A stretch of DNA of 34,269 nucleotides, taken from positions 1-34,269 of the forward strand of contig JAFZWF010000019.1 of NCBI GenBank assembly GCA_017617435.1, in the 5' to 3' direction. The stretch is from Bacilli bacterium (GTDB lineage: Bacteria > Bacillota_I > Bacilli_A > RF39 > UBA660). Positions within the stretch are counted from its first letter, which is position 1. Each line of letters opens with the position of its first letter. The notes beneath the pieces were generated by a model. That model was not told where the DNA came from. It saw only the letters and a list, made by a program, of their open reading frames with translations, and did no database searches. Shown one piece after another: positions 1-7,915 of the stretch. The position numbers and the translations under genes were made by a program.

Positions 1-51
1 GCACGGCTGTTAACCGTTAGGTCGTAGGTTCGAGTCCTACATCAGGCGCCA
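1..51 (+). tRNA. tRNA-Asn (anticodon GTT), 5' end cut off by the window edge
   Basis: The window opens inside the anticodon arm region. The anticodon stem ACGG/CCGT encloses loop CTGTTAA with anticodon GTT (Asn). The T arm is GTAGG-TTCGAGT-CCTAC (24-40). The acceptor 3' strand ATCAGGC (41-47), discriminator G48 and an encoded CCA (49-51) follow. The D arm and 5' acceptor strand lie outside the window, so the identity rests on the anticodon alone. Confidence 0.93.
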
Positions 52-61
52 TTTAAAAATT

Positions 62-88
62 ACTAGTAATTTTTTTACTAGTTTTTTT
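62..88 (+). terminator. Rho-independent terminator of tRNA-Asn
   Basis: A perfect 8-bp stem ACTAGTAA/TTACTAGT (62-69 and 75-82) with a five-T loop is followed by a run of T to 88. It lies 10 nt after the tRNA CCA. Confidence 0.85.
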
Positions 89-100
89 GTGCCTTAATTC

Positions 101-129
101 TTGATATTTTATATCTCATATGTTAGTAT
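101..129 (+). promoter_or_regulatory. Sigma-A-type promoter for the gene at 159
   Basis: The -35 is TTGATA (101-106). A 17-nt spacer ending in TGT leads to the -10 TAGTAT (124-129), so this is an extended -10 promoter. It sits between the tRNA terminator and the first gene. Confidence 0.6.
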
Positions 130-158
130 AAATGACACATTTTTAGGAGATGGTTTAC

Positions 159-893
159 ATGTCAGATTTTGAAGCACTAAGAAATTTATATTACGCACAA
201 AAAAGAGCAAATTATAAATTACTAGATTTTGTAAGAGATTTTGTTATGATTCCAGGTATGTGTTCTAATAAAGTTGAACAAATTCTTAATCATCCAATTG
301 ATAATGATGAGATAAATTTTTGTTTTAGTTTTTTAGAATTAAGTAAAAGATTATACAAAATTTTTAGTGAATTAGATGATCCGAGTAAATTTAATCCGTA
401 TGAATCTGAAGGTTATGAATTTATTTTAAGAAATTCAATTTCATTTTTAAATGATTTGGGAGTAGATTCACTAGATAATCGTAAGAATGATAATAAATCT
501 TCAATTTGCCAAGCATCACTTAATCAAACCTTACAAACAAGGTTTGATATGATTAATACATGTGGTGAAGATCGAAATAAATATTATAAATTATGTGTTG
601 AAATTAATATTTTATATCGAGTTTATTTTAATGAAATTATAAGTAACATAATAAGTAAAAATTTTAACGTTAATTATTCAGAAATATACAAAACTAAAAG
701 TGGAGAGAATAAGTTAAAATACTATGAAACTGTTACAAAATATTCTGCTGTTGGAGTATGTTGCGTTCCATTTGAAAGTGAAAAAATAATCGGAAACCAG
801 GATACATTTTGTGATAACGATGTTAAAAGAGCTAATGACTATTTATCATATTATAAACGATATGTATCACATTTAAATTTAGGTAGAAAATAA
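159..893 (+). CDS. Hypothetical protein, 244 aa, soluble
   Basis: I do not recognise a family. The protein is rich in Lys, Asn and Tyr, has no signal peptide or membrane segment, and looks mostly helical with a Cys pair near residues 200-201. I chose the ATG at 159 because AGGAGA (145-150) sits 8 nt upstream; the in-frame ATG at 150 overlaps that ribosome binding site. It has its own promoter and its own terminator, so it is a single-gene unit. No function can be assigned from sequence; a cytoplasmic lineage-specific protein is the safest description. Confidence 0.75.
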   Translation: MSDFEALRNLYYAQKRANYKLLDFVRDFVMIPGMCSNKVEQILNHPIDNDEINFCFSFLELSKRLYKIFSELDDPSKFNPYESEGYEFILRNSISFLNDLGVDSLDNRKNDNKSSICQASLNQTLQTRFDMINTCGEDRNKYYKLCVEINILYRVYFNEIISNIISKNFNVNYSEIYKTKSGENKLKYYETVTKYSAVGVCCVPFESEKIIGNQDTFCDNDVKRANDYLSYYKRYVSHLNLGRK

Positions 894-902
894 AGGATAA
901 AT

Positions 903-925
903 AACAATGCTTAGCATTGTTTTTT
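903..925 (+). terminator. Rho-independent terminator
   Basis: Stem AACAATGC/GCATTGTT (903-910 and 914-921) with loop TTA is followed by T to 925. It ends the transcript of the gene at 159. Confidence 0.85.
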
Positions 926-945
926 ATTTTCTTTATTGTTATAAT
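917..945 (+). promoter_or_regulatory. Extended -10 promoter for the AAA+/dehydrogenase pair
   Basis: TGT followed by TATAAT (-10 at 940-945). A weak -35 TTGTTT (917-922) is 17 nt upstream and overlaps the tail of the preceding terminator. Confidence 0.55.
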
Positions 946-969
946 TTTATATAGAAAATAGGTGATAGT

Positions 970-1884
970 GTGAATCCAAATTTTAGTTTACTAGAAACTT
1001 ATGGTGAATGTTTAACAGATAAAGAATATGTAACTAATCCTGCAATTGCAAGAGATGAAGAAATTAAACAAATGATACTTACATTACTTACTCCTGAAAA
1101 AAGTGCATTACTTGTAGGTAAACCTGGTATTGGTAAAACAGCTATTGTAGAGGGACTTGCTTACAGAATTAAAAATGGTAATGTTCCTAATGCTTTACTT
1201 GGTTGGAAAATATATAAACTTAATATTACATCACTTCTAGGAAGTAATACCATTAATGGTCAAAATGAAAACAGACTTGATTTAATTTTGAAAGAAATAG
1301 CAAATAAAAAGAATATAATTCTTTTTATTGATGAAACTCACTTACTTGTTAATAAATCAGGTGGTATTGATTTTGCAAATCAATTAAAAGCTGGTCTTGA
1401 TAGAGGAACTATTAAGATGATTGGTGCAACAACGACTGAAGAGTATGAGCAATACATTTTAAGAGATAGAGCTTTTTTAAGACGTTTTCAGAAGATAGAG
1501 GTATTAGAGGCTGATAAACCTACCGTTGTACAAATATTAATGGGTACATATCCAAAACTTGAAAAACAAATTGGTGTTAAACTTGAATACACTGATTTTA
1601 TAAAAGAGAAGCTTTTTGCTTTTATAGTTGAAATGACTGATGAATATAAAAGAGTATATGAAGTTGCAAGTAGATATCCTGATATTTGTTTAACAATTCT
1701 TGCAAATGCATTTACATTTGCTTTATATGATAATGAAAAGTCAGTTAAAATTAAACACTTTTATAAAGCTATTTGTAATGCAAGAAATATATATGATGAT
1801 GCAAAAGTAAAAGAAGTCGAAAGGTTTAAGGAAGAATTTAAAGATCTAATTGATCAAGAGGGTGGACTAGATGAACAAAATTAA
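970..1884 (+). CDS. Stand-alone AAA+ ATPase resembling the Clp D1 module
   Basis: This is a single AAA+ module of 304 aa. Walker A is GKPGIGKT (residues 50-57) and Walker B is ILFIDETH (117-124). An IGATTTEEY stretch (151-159) and an RDRAFLRRF arginine-finger segment (165-173) follow; both are hallmarks of the first ATPase domain of ClpA/ClpB/ClpC. The N-terminal Clp domain, the middle domain and the second ATPase domain (which carries the ClpP-docking loop) are all absent. It probably remodels a specific partner rather than feeding ClpP (inference). The start is GTG at 970 after AGGTGA. Its 3' end overlaps the next gene by 14 nt, implying translational coupling. The substrate is unknown. Confidence 0.85.
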   Translation: MNPNFSLLETYGECLTDKEYVTNPAIARDEEIKQMILTLLTPEKSALLVGKPGIGKTAIVEGLAYRIKNGNVPNALLGWKIYKLNITSLLGSNTINGQNENRLDLILKEIANKKNIILFIDETHLLVNKSGGIDFANQLKAGLDRGTIKMIGATTTEEYEQYILRDRAFLRRFQKIEVLEADKPTVVQILMGTYPKLEKQIGVKLEYTDFIKEKLFAFIVEMTDEYKRVYEVASRYPDICLTILANAFTFALYDNEKSVKIKHFYKAICNARNIYDDAKVKEVERFKEEFKDLIDQEGGLDEQN

Positions 1885-2923
1885 ATTTATTCAAGTAGGT
1901 TGCGGAAAAATGAGTCGCTACACTATGAGATATGCTATTGAAAAGGGATATGAATTAGTAGGCGCTTATGACATAAATAAAAATATTATTAACAAAACAG
2001 TTAATAATATTTTTCCTGATGTAAAAAGTGATGTAGAGATTTTAAATGTTGATAAACTAACAGACATAAAAGAAGGTTGTGCTGATATTGCTATTGTAAC
2101 AACTATGAGTTTACTTAATGATATTAAGGATGTATCTAGAACTTTATTATCTAAAAAAATAAATGTTATTACAACTTGTGAAGAAGCATTCTTTTCATCA
2201 AATAGTAACCCAACACTTTATAAAGAATTAGATGTTGTTGCAAAAGCTAATAATGTTACTATAACTGGTTGTGGTTATCAAGATGTGTTCTGGGGAAATT
2301 TAATATATACACTTGCCGGATCAACTCATAGGATAACTAAAATTAAAGGTTCTTCATCATATAATGTCGAAGAATATGGTATTGCCTTAGCTGATGCTCA
2401 TGGTGTTGGTCTTGACCCTGAGGAATTCGATAAAAAAATTGCATCTGTTGATAATATAAGTGATGAAAAAAGAAATATTTTAATTAATCAAAGAGAATTT
2501 TTACCATCTTACATGTGGAATACTGTTGGCTGGCTTGCTGATAAGTTTAATTTACATATAACTGATATCAAACAAAGATGTGTCCCAATTATTGCTAAAG
2601 AAGATGTTTATTCATCTACTTTAGGAAAGGAAATAAAAGCGGGTTGTTCACTTGGAATGAGTGCAATTGTTACAGCTGATACATCAGAAAAAATAAGACT
2701 TGAAGCAGAATGTATTGGTAAAGTATATGTTGATGATGATATTGATTTAAATGAATGGACTATTTTTGGTGAACCTGATACATCAGTAATAATTAAAAAA
2801 CCTCAAACAGTTGAACTTACTTGTGCCGATATAGTAAATCGATTAATCGATGTTATTAATTCGAAATCTGGTTTTGTTCCAACAAGTCAAATGGGAACAC
2901 CAAATTATATTTTAGAAAAATAA
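1871..2923 (+). CDS. DapB-like NAD(P)-dependent dehydrogenase, 2,4-diaminopentanoate dehydrogenase-type
   Basis: The N-terminal Rossmann motif is VGCGKMSRY (residues 8-16), with an acidic residue ending strand 2 (GAYD). A central [10 protein letters not shown] segment and a C-terminal region ending [10 protein letters not shown] follow. At 350 aa it matches the 2,4-diaminopentanoate dehydrogenase family of DapB-fold amine dehydrogenases better than true DapB, which is about 240-270 aa. That family oxidises a diamino acid to an amino-keto acid in anaerobic ornithine breakdown. The rest of that pathway is not seen here, so the substrate is uncertain. It overlaps the AAA+ gene by 14 nt with a ribosome binding site (GAGGG) inside it, and both probably share a transcript that ends at the hairpin at 2924. 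Confidence 0.7.
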   Translation: MNKIKFIQVGCGKMSRYTMRYAIEKGYELVGAYDINKNIINKTVNNIFPDVKSDVEILNVDKLTDIKEGCADIAIVTTMSLLNDIKDVSRTLLSKKINVITTCEEAFFSSNSNPTLYKELDVVAKANNVTITGCGYQDVFWGNLIYTLAGSTHRITKIKGSSSYNVEEYGIALADAHGVGLDPEEFDKKIASVDNISDEKRNILINQREFLPSYMWNTVGWLADKFNLHITDIKQRCVPIIAKEDVYSSTLGKEIKAGCSLGMSAIVTADTSEKIRLEAECIGKVYVDDDIDLNEWTIFGEPDTSVIIKKPQTVELTCADIVNRLIDVINSKSGFVPTSQMGTPNYILEK

Positions 2924-2950
2924 AAAATAAGTTTAAAACTTATTTTTTTT
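2924..2950 (+). terminator. Rho-independent terminator
   Basis: Stem AAATAAG/CTTATTT around a TTTAAAA loop, followed by eight T (2943-2950). It separates the AAA+/dehydrogenase pair from the next pair of genes. Confidence 0.75.
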
Positions 2951-2977
2951 GTGTTAAATTATTTACAGGTGAATTTT

Positions 2978-3721
2978 ATGGATAAAAGAACTGTTATTGT
3001 AACTGGTGGATCTAGAGGAATAGGGGCTGCTATTTCAACAAGATTTGCAAAAGAAGGTTATAACGTTGTTATTAATTATGTAAAAAATAGTGATAAAGCT
3101 TTAAAACTAAAAACAGAATTAGAGAATAAATATAATGCTAATGTATTACTTGTGAAAGCTGATGTATCTAATGAAGAAGATGTTAAAAGTTTAATTAATC
3201 AAACAATCGATATGTTCGGTCATATTAATTGTTTAGTAAATAATGCTGGTATTGATATTGATAAACCATTTTTAGATAAAACACCTGATGAATTTAGAAA
3301 AACTTTGGATGTAAACTTAGTTGGCCCTTTTATGACAAGTAAATATGCATATAACTTTTTAATTAATGCAGACAATGCATCAATTATTAACATATCTTCA
3401 ACAAATGGAATTGACACACTTTATCCAGAAAGCATAGATTATGATGCATCTAAAGCTGGAGTTATTTCCTTAACTAAAAATTTAGCTTCAGTGTATGCAC
3501 CAAATGTACGAGTTAATTCTGTTGCACCTGGTTGGGTAAAAACAGATATGAATAGTGAACTTGATAAAGATTTTATGAAAGATGAAGAGGATAAGATAAT
3601 GCTTGGTAGATTTGCTGAACCTAATGAAATTGCAAATGTTGTTTACTTTTTAGCATCAAAAGAATCATCTTATATAAATGGAGAGGTAATTATTGTTGAT
3701 GGTGGATATTATGGAAATTAA
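2978..3721 (+). CDS. Short-chain dehydrogenase/reductase, FabG-like
   Basis: This is a classical SDR. The TGGSRGIGAA cofactor loop lies near the N terminus, NNAG follows strand 4, a catalytic Ser lies in IINISS, YDASK supplies the Tyr/Lys pair, and the C terminus GEVIIVDGGY is typical of 3-oxoacyl-ACP reductases. It is 247 aa from the ATG at 2978, chosen because AGGTGA (2966-2971) lies 6 nt upstream; the longer frame from GTG 2951 has no such site. It overlaps the next gene by 11 nt. No other fatty-acid genes are near, so a role in another carbonyl reduction linked to the YnbB-type partner is as likely as fatty acid synthesis. Confidence 0.85.
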   Translation: MDKRTVIVTGGSRGIGAAISTRFAKEGYNVVINYVKNSDKALKLKTELENKYNANVLLVKADVSNEEDVKSLINQTIDMFGHINCLVNNAGIDIDKPFLDKTPDEFRKTLDVNLVGPFMTSKYAYNFLINADNASIINISSTNGIDTLYPESIDYDASKAGVISLTKNLASVYAPNVRVNSVAPGWVKTDMNSELDKDFMKDEEDKIMLGRFAEPNEIANVVYFLASKESSYINGEVIIVDGGYYGN

Positions 3722-4934
3722 CAATCTTATAATTGGTTCAGAAAACAAGCTAAAAGATATATATAAAGATATAGATGATAAATCATATCAATTTAGTGAA
3801 AAAGTTTTAAATGCTTTTCATAAATATAATATAAGTGAATCATGTTTTAATTCAACAACGGGTTATGGTTATGGAGATTTGGGCAGAGAAAAAATAGAAT
3901 GTGTATTTGCTGATATATTTGATGCAGAAAAAGCTTTAGTTAGAAATCAATTTATTTCTGGATCTCATGCTCTTAATGTTTGTTTTTTTGCACTTTTAAG
4001 ACCAAATGATTTACTTTTATCTATATCTGGAACTCCATATGATACACTTCATGAAGTAATTGGTATAAAAGATAATCCTAGTAGTTTGAAATCATTTGGT
4101 ATTAAATATGATGAAATTGATTTGGTTAATGATGATTTTGATTATGAAAAAATAAAAGAATATTTAAGTGTTAATAAAGTTAAAGTGATTGAAATTCAAA
4201 GAAGCAAAGGTTATTCAATAAGAAAAAGTATATCTATTGATAAAATAGAAAAAGTAGTTAAATTAATTAAAGAAATTGATAAAGATATAATCGTAATGGT
4301 TGATAACTGCTACTGTGAATTTGTTGAAGAAAAAACTCCAACAGGTGTTGGAGTAGACATAATGGTTGGTTCTTTAATTAAAAATCCTGGAGGTTTTATT
4401 GCACCTAATGGAGCTTATATTGTTGGAAAAGAAAATTTAATTAATTTATGTGGTGAAAGACTTACTTTACCTGGTGAAGGAGTAGAGGTAGGTCCAACAC
4501 TTGGAATAAATAAATCTATTTTACAGGGAATTTATCTAGCTCCATCAGTTGTGGCATCAAGTTTAAAGACTGCTATTTTAACTTCTAAAGTATTAGAAGA
4601 ACTAGGCTTCGATGTTGAACCAAAATATAATGATAACAGAGTAGATATTGTTCAAACTATTATTTTTAAAGATAAATTAAAATTAATTAAATATGTTCAA
4701 GGAATTCAGATGGGTAGTGCGGTTGATTCAAATGCACTTCCTGAGCCCTCTGATATGCCAGGTTATGATGATAAAATTATTATGGCATCTGGATCCTTTA
4801 CACAAGGTTCTTCAATAGAAATATCATGTGATGGACCACTAAGAGATCCATATGTTGCATATCAACAAGGATCCGTTACATATGAATATGGGAAACTTGC
4901 TTTAAAAAGAGCAATAGAATATTTAATCAAGTAG
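3711..4934 (+). CDS. ynbB: PLP-dependent methionine gamma-lyase-like protein (YnbB / 'aluminium resistance' family)
   Basis: This is a fold-type I PLP enzyme of the family of Bacillus YnbB. An N-terminal TTGYGYGDLGRE segment and RNQFISGSHAL, a VMVDNCYCEFVE segment (PLP Asp) and GSLIKNPGG carrying the probable Schiff-base Lys all fit that family. The length of 407 aa is normal. It probably cleaves C-S or C-N bonds of an amino acid in the cytoplasm; the physiological substrate of the family is not settled. The start is ATG 3711 after GGTGG (3701-3705). The upstream in-frame TTG 3693 and ATG 3699 lack a ribosome binding site. The start overlaps the SDR stop, so the two are co-translated. The stop codon lies in the terminator stem. 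Confidence 0.85.
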   Translation: MEINNLIIGSENKLKDIYKDIDDKSYQFSEKVLNAFHKYNISESCFNSTTGYGYGDLGREKIECVFADIFDAEKALVRNQFISGSHALNVCFFALLRPNDLLLSISGTPYDTLHEVIGIKDNPSSLKSFGIKYDEIDLVNDDFDYEKIKEYLSVNKVKVIEIQRSKGYSIRKSISIDKIEKVVKLIKEIDKDIIVMVDNCYCEFVEEKTPTGVGVDIMVGSLIKNPGGFIAPNGAYIVGKENLINLCGERLTLPGEGVEVGPTLGINKSILQGIYLAPSVVASSLKTAILTSKVLEELGFDVEPKYNDNRVDIVQTIIFKDKLKLIKYVQGIQMGSAVDSNALPEPSDMPGYDDKIIMASGSFTQGSSIEISCDGPLRDPYVAYQQGSVTYEYGKLALKRAIEYLIK

Positions 4935-4953
4935 CATAACTACTTGATTTTTT
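4925..4953 (+). terminator. Rho-independent terminator overlapping the ynbB stop codon
   Basis: A perfect 10-bp stem AATCAAGTAG/CTACTTGATT with loop CATAA is followed by T. The TAG stop (4932-4934) is part of the left arm. Confidence 0.85.
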
Positions 4954-4988
4954 AATGCTTTTTTGTTATTCTATTTAAGTCAAGACAT

Positions 4989-5065
4989 GGCGGTATTGGT
5001 GAAGTGGTTAACACGCTAGATTGTGGCTCTAGTATGCGTGGGTTCGATTCCCACATCCCGCCCCA
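4989..5065 (+). tRNA. tRNA-His (anticodon GTG)
   Basis: A complete cloverleaf. Anticodon stem CTAGA/TCTAG surrounds loop TTGTGGC with anticodon GTG. T arm GTGGG-TTCGATT-CCCAC. The 5' end carries the extra G(-1) facing C73 that marks tRNA-His. CCA is encoded (5063-5065). One U-C mismatch is seen in the acceptor stem (position 5 against 68). Confidence 0.97.
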
Positions 5066-5079
5066 TATATTGAATTAAT

Positions 5080-5105
5080 CGAACCCACGAATGGTTCGTT
5101 TTTTT
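5080..5105 (+). terminator. Terminator of tRNA-His, with T-arm complementarity
   Basis: Stem CGAACC/GGTTCG (5080-5085 and 5093-5098) is followed by seven T. The left arm belongs to a 13-nt segment AATCGAACCCACG (5077-5089) that is the exact reverse complement of the tRNA-His T-arm stretch 5037-5049. Confidence 0.8.
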
Positions 5106-5107
5106 AT

Positions 5108-5136
5108 TTTCAATTTAATTATATATATTGTATAAT
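5108..5136 (+). promoter_or_regulatory. Sigma-A-type promoter for the gene at 5156
   Basis: TTTCAA (5108-5113), 17-nt spacer, TATAAT (5131-5136). It lies directly after the tRNA-His terminator. Confidence 0.5.
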
Positions 5137-5155
5137 TATATTGGAGGATAAAATT

Positions 5156-5602
5156 ATGGATGAATTTAATACAATTGACAAAGTTAAAAAACTATTTAAA
5201 GATAAGGGATTAGATGATAGTGGTATTTATTTAGCTCTTTTAAAGGATTTTAGGAAGTATTCTGGTATGGTTGCTGGTATGGATTATCCTTATGGTGGCT
5301 TACTACTTAATATAAGAGATGATGGAGTTGGATATTTCTATTTAAATCAACCAAAATTTTCTTTAAAAGTAACACTTGAAAAGCTAGTTGTTGATAAAGA
5401 TTCTTATACATTTCTTTCAAATGACAATATAGCAAGCATTCAAGTTAAGAATTTTGCTCTACTTAACAAAAAAAGAAAAGAATTAATTATTAAAACTAAA
5501 GATAAAAAAACACATTATGTTTTTGGAGCTGTTGAAGATTCAACACTTCCTTATCATAATGAAAACATGGCTAAACTAATTGATAAATATTTTGTAAAGT
5601 AA
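5156..5602 (+). CDS. Hypothetical small soluble protein, 148 aa
   Basis: The N-terminal third is helical and charged. The remainder alternates beta strands (LLLNIRDDGVGYFYL, KVTLEKLVV, IASIQVKNFALL, ELIIKTKDKK) and ends in a helix (NENMAKLIDKYF). That pattern resembles a pleckstrin-homology-like bacterial domain, but this is a fold guess. There is no signal peptide or membrane segment. The start is ATG 5156, 7 nt after GGAGGA (5143-5148); the earlier TTG at 5141 lies before that site. It is a single-gene unit between the tRNA-His terminator and the hairpin at 5631. Confidence 0.75.
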   Translation: MDEFNTIDKVKKLFKDKGLDDSGIYLALLKDFRKYSGMVAGMDYPYGGLLLNIRDDGVGYFYLNQPKFSLKVTLEKLVVDKDSYTFLSNDNIASIQVKNFALLNKKRKELIIKTKDKKTHYVFGAVEDSTLPYHNENMAKLIDKYFVK

Positions 5603-5630
5603 TATAAATAAAGTCAAAACAGTGTCATAA

Positions 5631-5663
5631 AAGTGAAGAACTCAAGTATTCTTCACTTTTTTT
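5631..5663 (+). terminator. Rho-independent terminator
   Basis: Perfect 10-bp stem AAGTGAAGAA/TTCTTCACTT (5631-5640 and 5649-5658) with an 8-nt loop, then T to 5663. A long frame through this hairpin (from 5633) is not the start of the next gene. Confidence 0.88.
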
Positions 5664-5695
5664 GTGATAATATATTATTGAAAGAGTGGTTAAAA

Positions 5696-6061
5696 ATGTT
5701 ATTTATAGAATATCCAAAATGTTCAACATGTAAAAAAGCTAAAGCTTTTTTAGATGATAATAAAGCTGAATATATTGATCGAGATATAAAACTTGATAGA
5801 CCAAGCAAGAAAGAACTTGATGAATGGATTAAAGTATCAGGTAAAGATATATATAGTTTTTTTAATACAAGTGGAATTAAATATCGTGAACTTAATTTAA
5901 AAGAAACATTAAAAGAATTAAGTTATGAAGAAAAACTTGATATTTTATCATCTGATGGCATGCTCGTTAAAAGACCAATTTTAATATTTAATAAAAATGT
6001 ATTAATAGGTTTTAAAGTAAAAGAGTGGGAAAGTTTACTTAAAGGAAAGGATAATAAATAA
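5696..6061 (+). CDS. ArsC/Spx-family thioredoxin-fold protein (YusI-like)
   Basis: The product is 121 aa from ATG 5696 (AAAGAGTGG upstream). It starts with MLFIEYPKCSTCKKAK, giving the CxxC pair C9/C12, and has the conserved KRPILIF cis-proline region near residue 94 and a GFKVKEW end, as in the YusI-type branch of the ArsC/Spx family. Relatives are either glutaredoxin-type arsenate reductase-like enzymes or RNA polymerase-binding Spx regulators. The C-terminal GFK..EW rather than the Spx ending favours the enzyme-like branch, although no ars genes are nearby. It is separated from the next SDR gene by only one base, so the two are probably co-transcribed and may act in thiol or redox stress (inference). 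Confidence 0.82.
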   Translation: MLFIEYPKCSTCKKAKAFLDDNKAEYIDRDIKLDRPSKKELDEWIKVSGKDIYSFFNTSGIKYRELNLKETLKELSYEEKLDILSSDGMLVKRPILIFNKNVLIGFKVKEWESLLKGKDNK

Positions 6062-6062
6062 T

Positions 6063-6815
6063 ATGAAAGTATTAATAACTGGTGCATCTTCTGGAATAGG
6101 TAAAGATTTAACAAAATTATTAATTAATAAATATGATGAATTAGTTTTAGTTGCGAGAAATGATGAAAGATTAAAATTGCTTAAAGAAGAACTAAATAAA
6201 ATTCCTAATAAAAGAATAATTGTTATTGCACTTGATTTAAGTAAATTTGAAAACTGCAAAAAATTATTTGAAGAACATAAAGATATTGATTTACTTATAA
6301 ATAACGCTGGTTTTGGAGATTGTGGATATTTTGAAAAGACAGATTTAGATAAAGATATAAGTATGATCAACACAAATATTATTGCGGTTCATACTTTAAC
6401 AAAATTTTATTTAGCTGAAATGTTAAAAAATAATAAAGGTCATATTCTAAATGTAGCATCAATTGCAGGTTTTATGCCAGGGCCTTTAATGGCAACATAT
6501 TATGCATCTAAATCATATGTTGTTAAGCTTTCTGAATCTATTCGTGAAGAATTAAAACATAAAAAAACAAATGTAAAAATAAGTATTTTATGTCCTGGAC
6601 CTGTAAAAACTAATTTTGAAAAAACAGCTAATGTTGAGTTTCAAATTAGTAAAGCAAGCAGTTATGATGTTGCTAATTATGCTATTAAACATCTTAATAG
6701 ATTTTATATTGTTCCGGGATTTAAAAATAAACTTGCAAGAATAGGAGCTAAAATACTTCCTAACTTTATTATTGCAAAATCTGTATATAAGGTTCAAAAG
6801 AAAAGAATTCACTAA
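6063..6815 (+). CDS. Short-chain dehydrogenase, DltE/YqjQ-like
   Basis: This is a 250-aa SDR with TGASSGIGKD near the N terminus, NNAGFGD, IASIAG with the catalytic Ser, YYASKSYV with the Tyr/Lys pair, and CPGPVKTNF. The C terminus is longer and more basic than in FabG and fits the subfamily that includes YqjQ and DltE. The substrate is unknown. The ribosome binding site is AAGGAAAGG within the end of the ArsC-like gene, at a rather long distance from ATG 6063. It is the second gene of a pair and ends at a bidirectional terminator shared with the convergent metallophosphoesterase. Confidence 0.83.
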   Translation: MKVLITGASSGIGKDLTKLLINKYDELVLVARNDERLKLLKEELNKIPNKRIIVIALDLSKFENCKKLFEEHKDIDLLINNAGFGDCGYFEKTDLDKDISMINTNIIAVHTLTKFYLAEMLKNNKGHILNVASIAGFMPGPLMATYYASKSYVVKLSESIREELKHKKTNVKISILCPGPVKTNFEKTANVEFQISKASSYDVANYAIKHLNRFYIVPGFKNKLARIGAKILPNFIIAKSVYKVQKKRIH

Positions 6816-6842
6816 AAAAAGAGTTTTTATAAACTCTTTTTT
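6815..6842. terminator. Bidirectional terminator between convergent genes
   Basis: Stem AAAAAAGAGTTT/AAACTCTTTTTT (6815-6826 and 6831-6842) with loop TTAT. It has a T run on the plus strand and a matching run on the minus strand. The stop codons of both flanking genes fall in or beside it. Confidence 0.8.
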
Positions 6843-7759
6843 TTACGAGATTTTGAATGCGGTAAAAATGATTGTACTATACCATTTGTATATGGCATTA
6901 GTTTTTTATTAATTTCCATTAGTGGATTTATAGTGCAAGTTTTTATGTATCCTTCTTCTATATTTAAGTTTAATTCAAGTGCTCCTGGGAATTCATTACC
7001 AATTTCACATAATCCTGGTACTGTTATGTAGTATGTATTATTTTCATAGTTTGTACTAAGTAAATGTCTATGACCATAGATATTTATTTTTGAATTAATG
7101 ATATCATTTTTATTATACATGTGTCTTAAAGTTATAGAATCATTACCTAGATTGATTAAACTATTGTTATAGCTATCAACAAATATATCTAAACGTCTTT
7201 GATTAATGATAACTGATGGGTCAAAGTGAATCTTTTTTAGAATTGTAAAATCATGGTTACCTAAAACAGCGATGGTTACAATGTTTTTATCATAAGGATA
7301 GATTTTAACAAATGTTTCAATTTGTTTAAAACAATTCTTTTTAAAATCTTCATCTTGATAATATCCGCCTTCAAGAATATCACCACAACAAAATATAATA
7401 TGGATATTGTTTTGAACGCAGTATTCATAAACTGAATCAAGAAGATCAGCTCTGGAGTGTTCACTTCCAATATGTAAGTCTGCAATTGCCATTGCTTTAA
7501 AACACTCATTATTTGGATTAGTGATAATGTCTATGCCTTCATCAAATTTTTTAAGTTTGCAATTATATCCTGAGTTATAATAATCAAATAAGATATTTCC
7601 GTCATCTTTAAATAAGGTTTTATAACAAACTCCATGGTTTTTTAATATGTTTAAATAGTAATTAAGTTGTTTGGGTGTAATATTAAGTTCATCACATATT
7701 TCATTTGCTGTTTTTTTCTCGCCGATTTTGTTAAATATCTCATCTAAAATATTGCTCAT
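6827..7759 (-). CDS. Winged-helix / calcineurin-like metallophosphoesterase fusion (paralogue 1)
   Basis: Residues 1-50 form a predicted helix-turn-helix (KKTANEICDELNITPKQLNY). From residue 88 a calcineurin-like phosphoesterase domain shows all metal motifs: ADLHIGSEH (D94, H96), CCGDILEGG (D127), LGNHD (167-170), H213 and YGHRH (228-232). Such folds hydrolyse phosphomonoesters, phosphodiesters or nucleic acids using two metals. The fusion to a DNA-binding-type domain suggests a nucleic-acid-linked or ligand-sensing role (inference). The C terminus is basic (SRKKKSL). A near-consensus promoter drives it leftward, divergent from the aquaporin. A second protein with the same layout lies at 15490. 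No family name with known function was recognised. Confidence 0.83.
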   Translation of the reverse strand: MSNILDEIFNKIGEKKTANEICDELNITPKQLNYYLNILKNHGVCYKTLFKDDGNILFDYYNSGYNCKLKKFDEGIDIITNPNNECFKAMAIADLHIGSEHSRADLLDSVYEYCVQNNIHIIFCCGDILEGGYYQDEDFKKNCFKQIETFVKIYPYDKNIVTIAVLGNHDFTILKKIHFDPSVIINQRRLDIFVDSYNNSLINLGNDSITLRHMYNKNDIINSKINIYGHRHLLSTNYENNTYYITVPGLCEIGNEFPGALELNLNIEEGYIKTCTINPLMEINKKLMPYTNGIVQSFLPHSKSRKKKSL

Positions 7760-7783
7760 AAATTGTACCTCTTACTATATTTA

Positions 7784-7812
7784 ATTCTAGATGGTTATGA
7801 TTTTTTTGTCAA
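7784..7812 (-). promoter_or_regulatory. Sigma-A promoter of the leftward metallophosphoesterase
   Basis: On the minus strand, TTGACA (7812-7807), a 17-nt spacer and TAGAAT (7789-7784) lie about 25 nt before the ATG at 7759. Confidence 0.75.
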
Positions 7813-7838
7813 ATAATATAGTGATTTATATAGATAAA

Positions 7839-7867
7839 TTCAATAAAAATTATATATTTTTATTGAA
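7839..7867. repeat. 12-bp perfect inverted repeat between divergent genes
   Basis: TTCAATAAAAAT (7839-7850) and ATTTTTATTGAA (7856-7867) flank TATAT. The right arm overlaps the -35 of the aquaporin promoter, so it could be an operator. It lacks a T tail in either direction, so it does not look like a terminator. Confidence 0.6.
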
Positions 7868-7891
7868 ATATCTTTAAATAAAGAATAAAAT
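7863..7891 (+). promoter_or_regulatory. Aquaporin promoter
   Basis: TTGAAA (7863-7868), 17-nt spacer, TAAAAT (7886-7891), 25 nt before the start codon. Confidence 0.65.
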
Positions 7892-7915
7892 TATATATAG
7901 AAAGGATATGTGTAC

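Noticed and set aside
1871-2923. True dihydrodipicolinate reductase (DapB) of lysine or dipicolinate synthesis
   Set aside because: The protein is about 80-100 residues too long and lacks the DapB catalytic segment; only the Rossmann fold is shared.
5633-5695. N-terminal extension of the ArsC-like protein
   Set aside because: The extension translates the terminator hairpin; the real ribosome binding site and the family start are at 5696.
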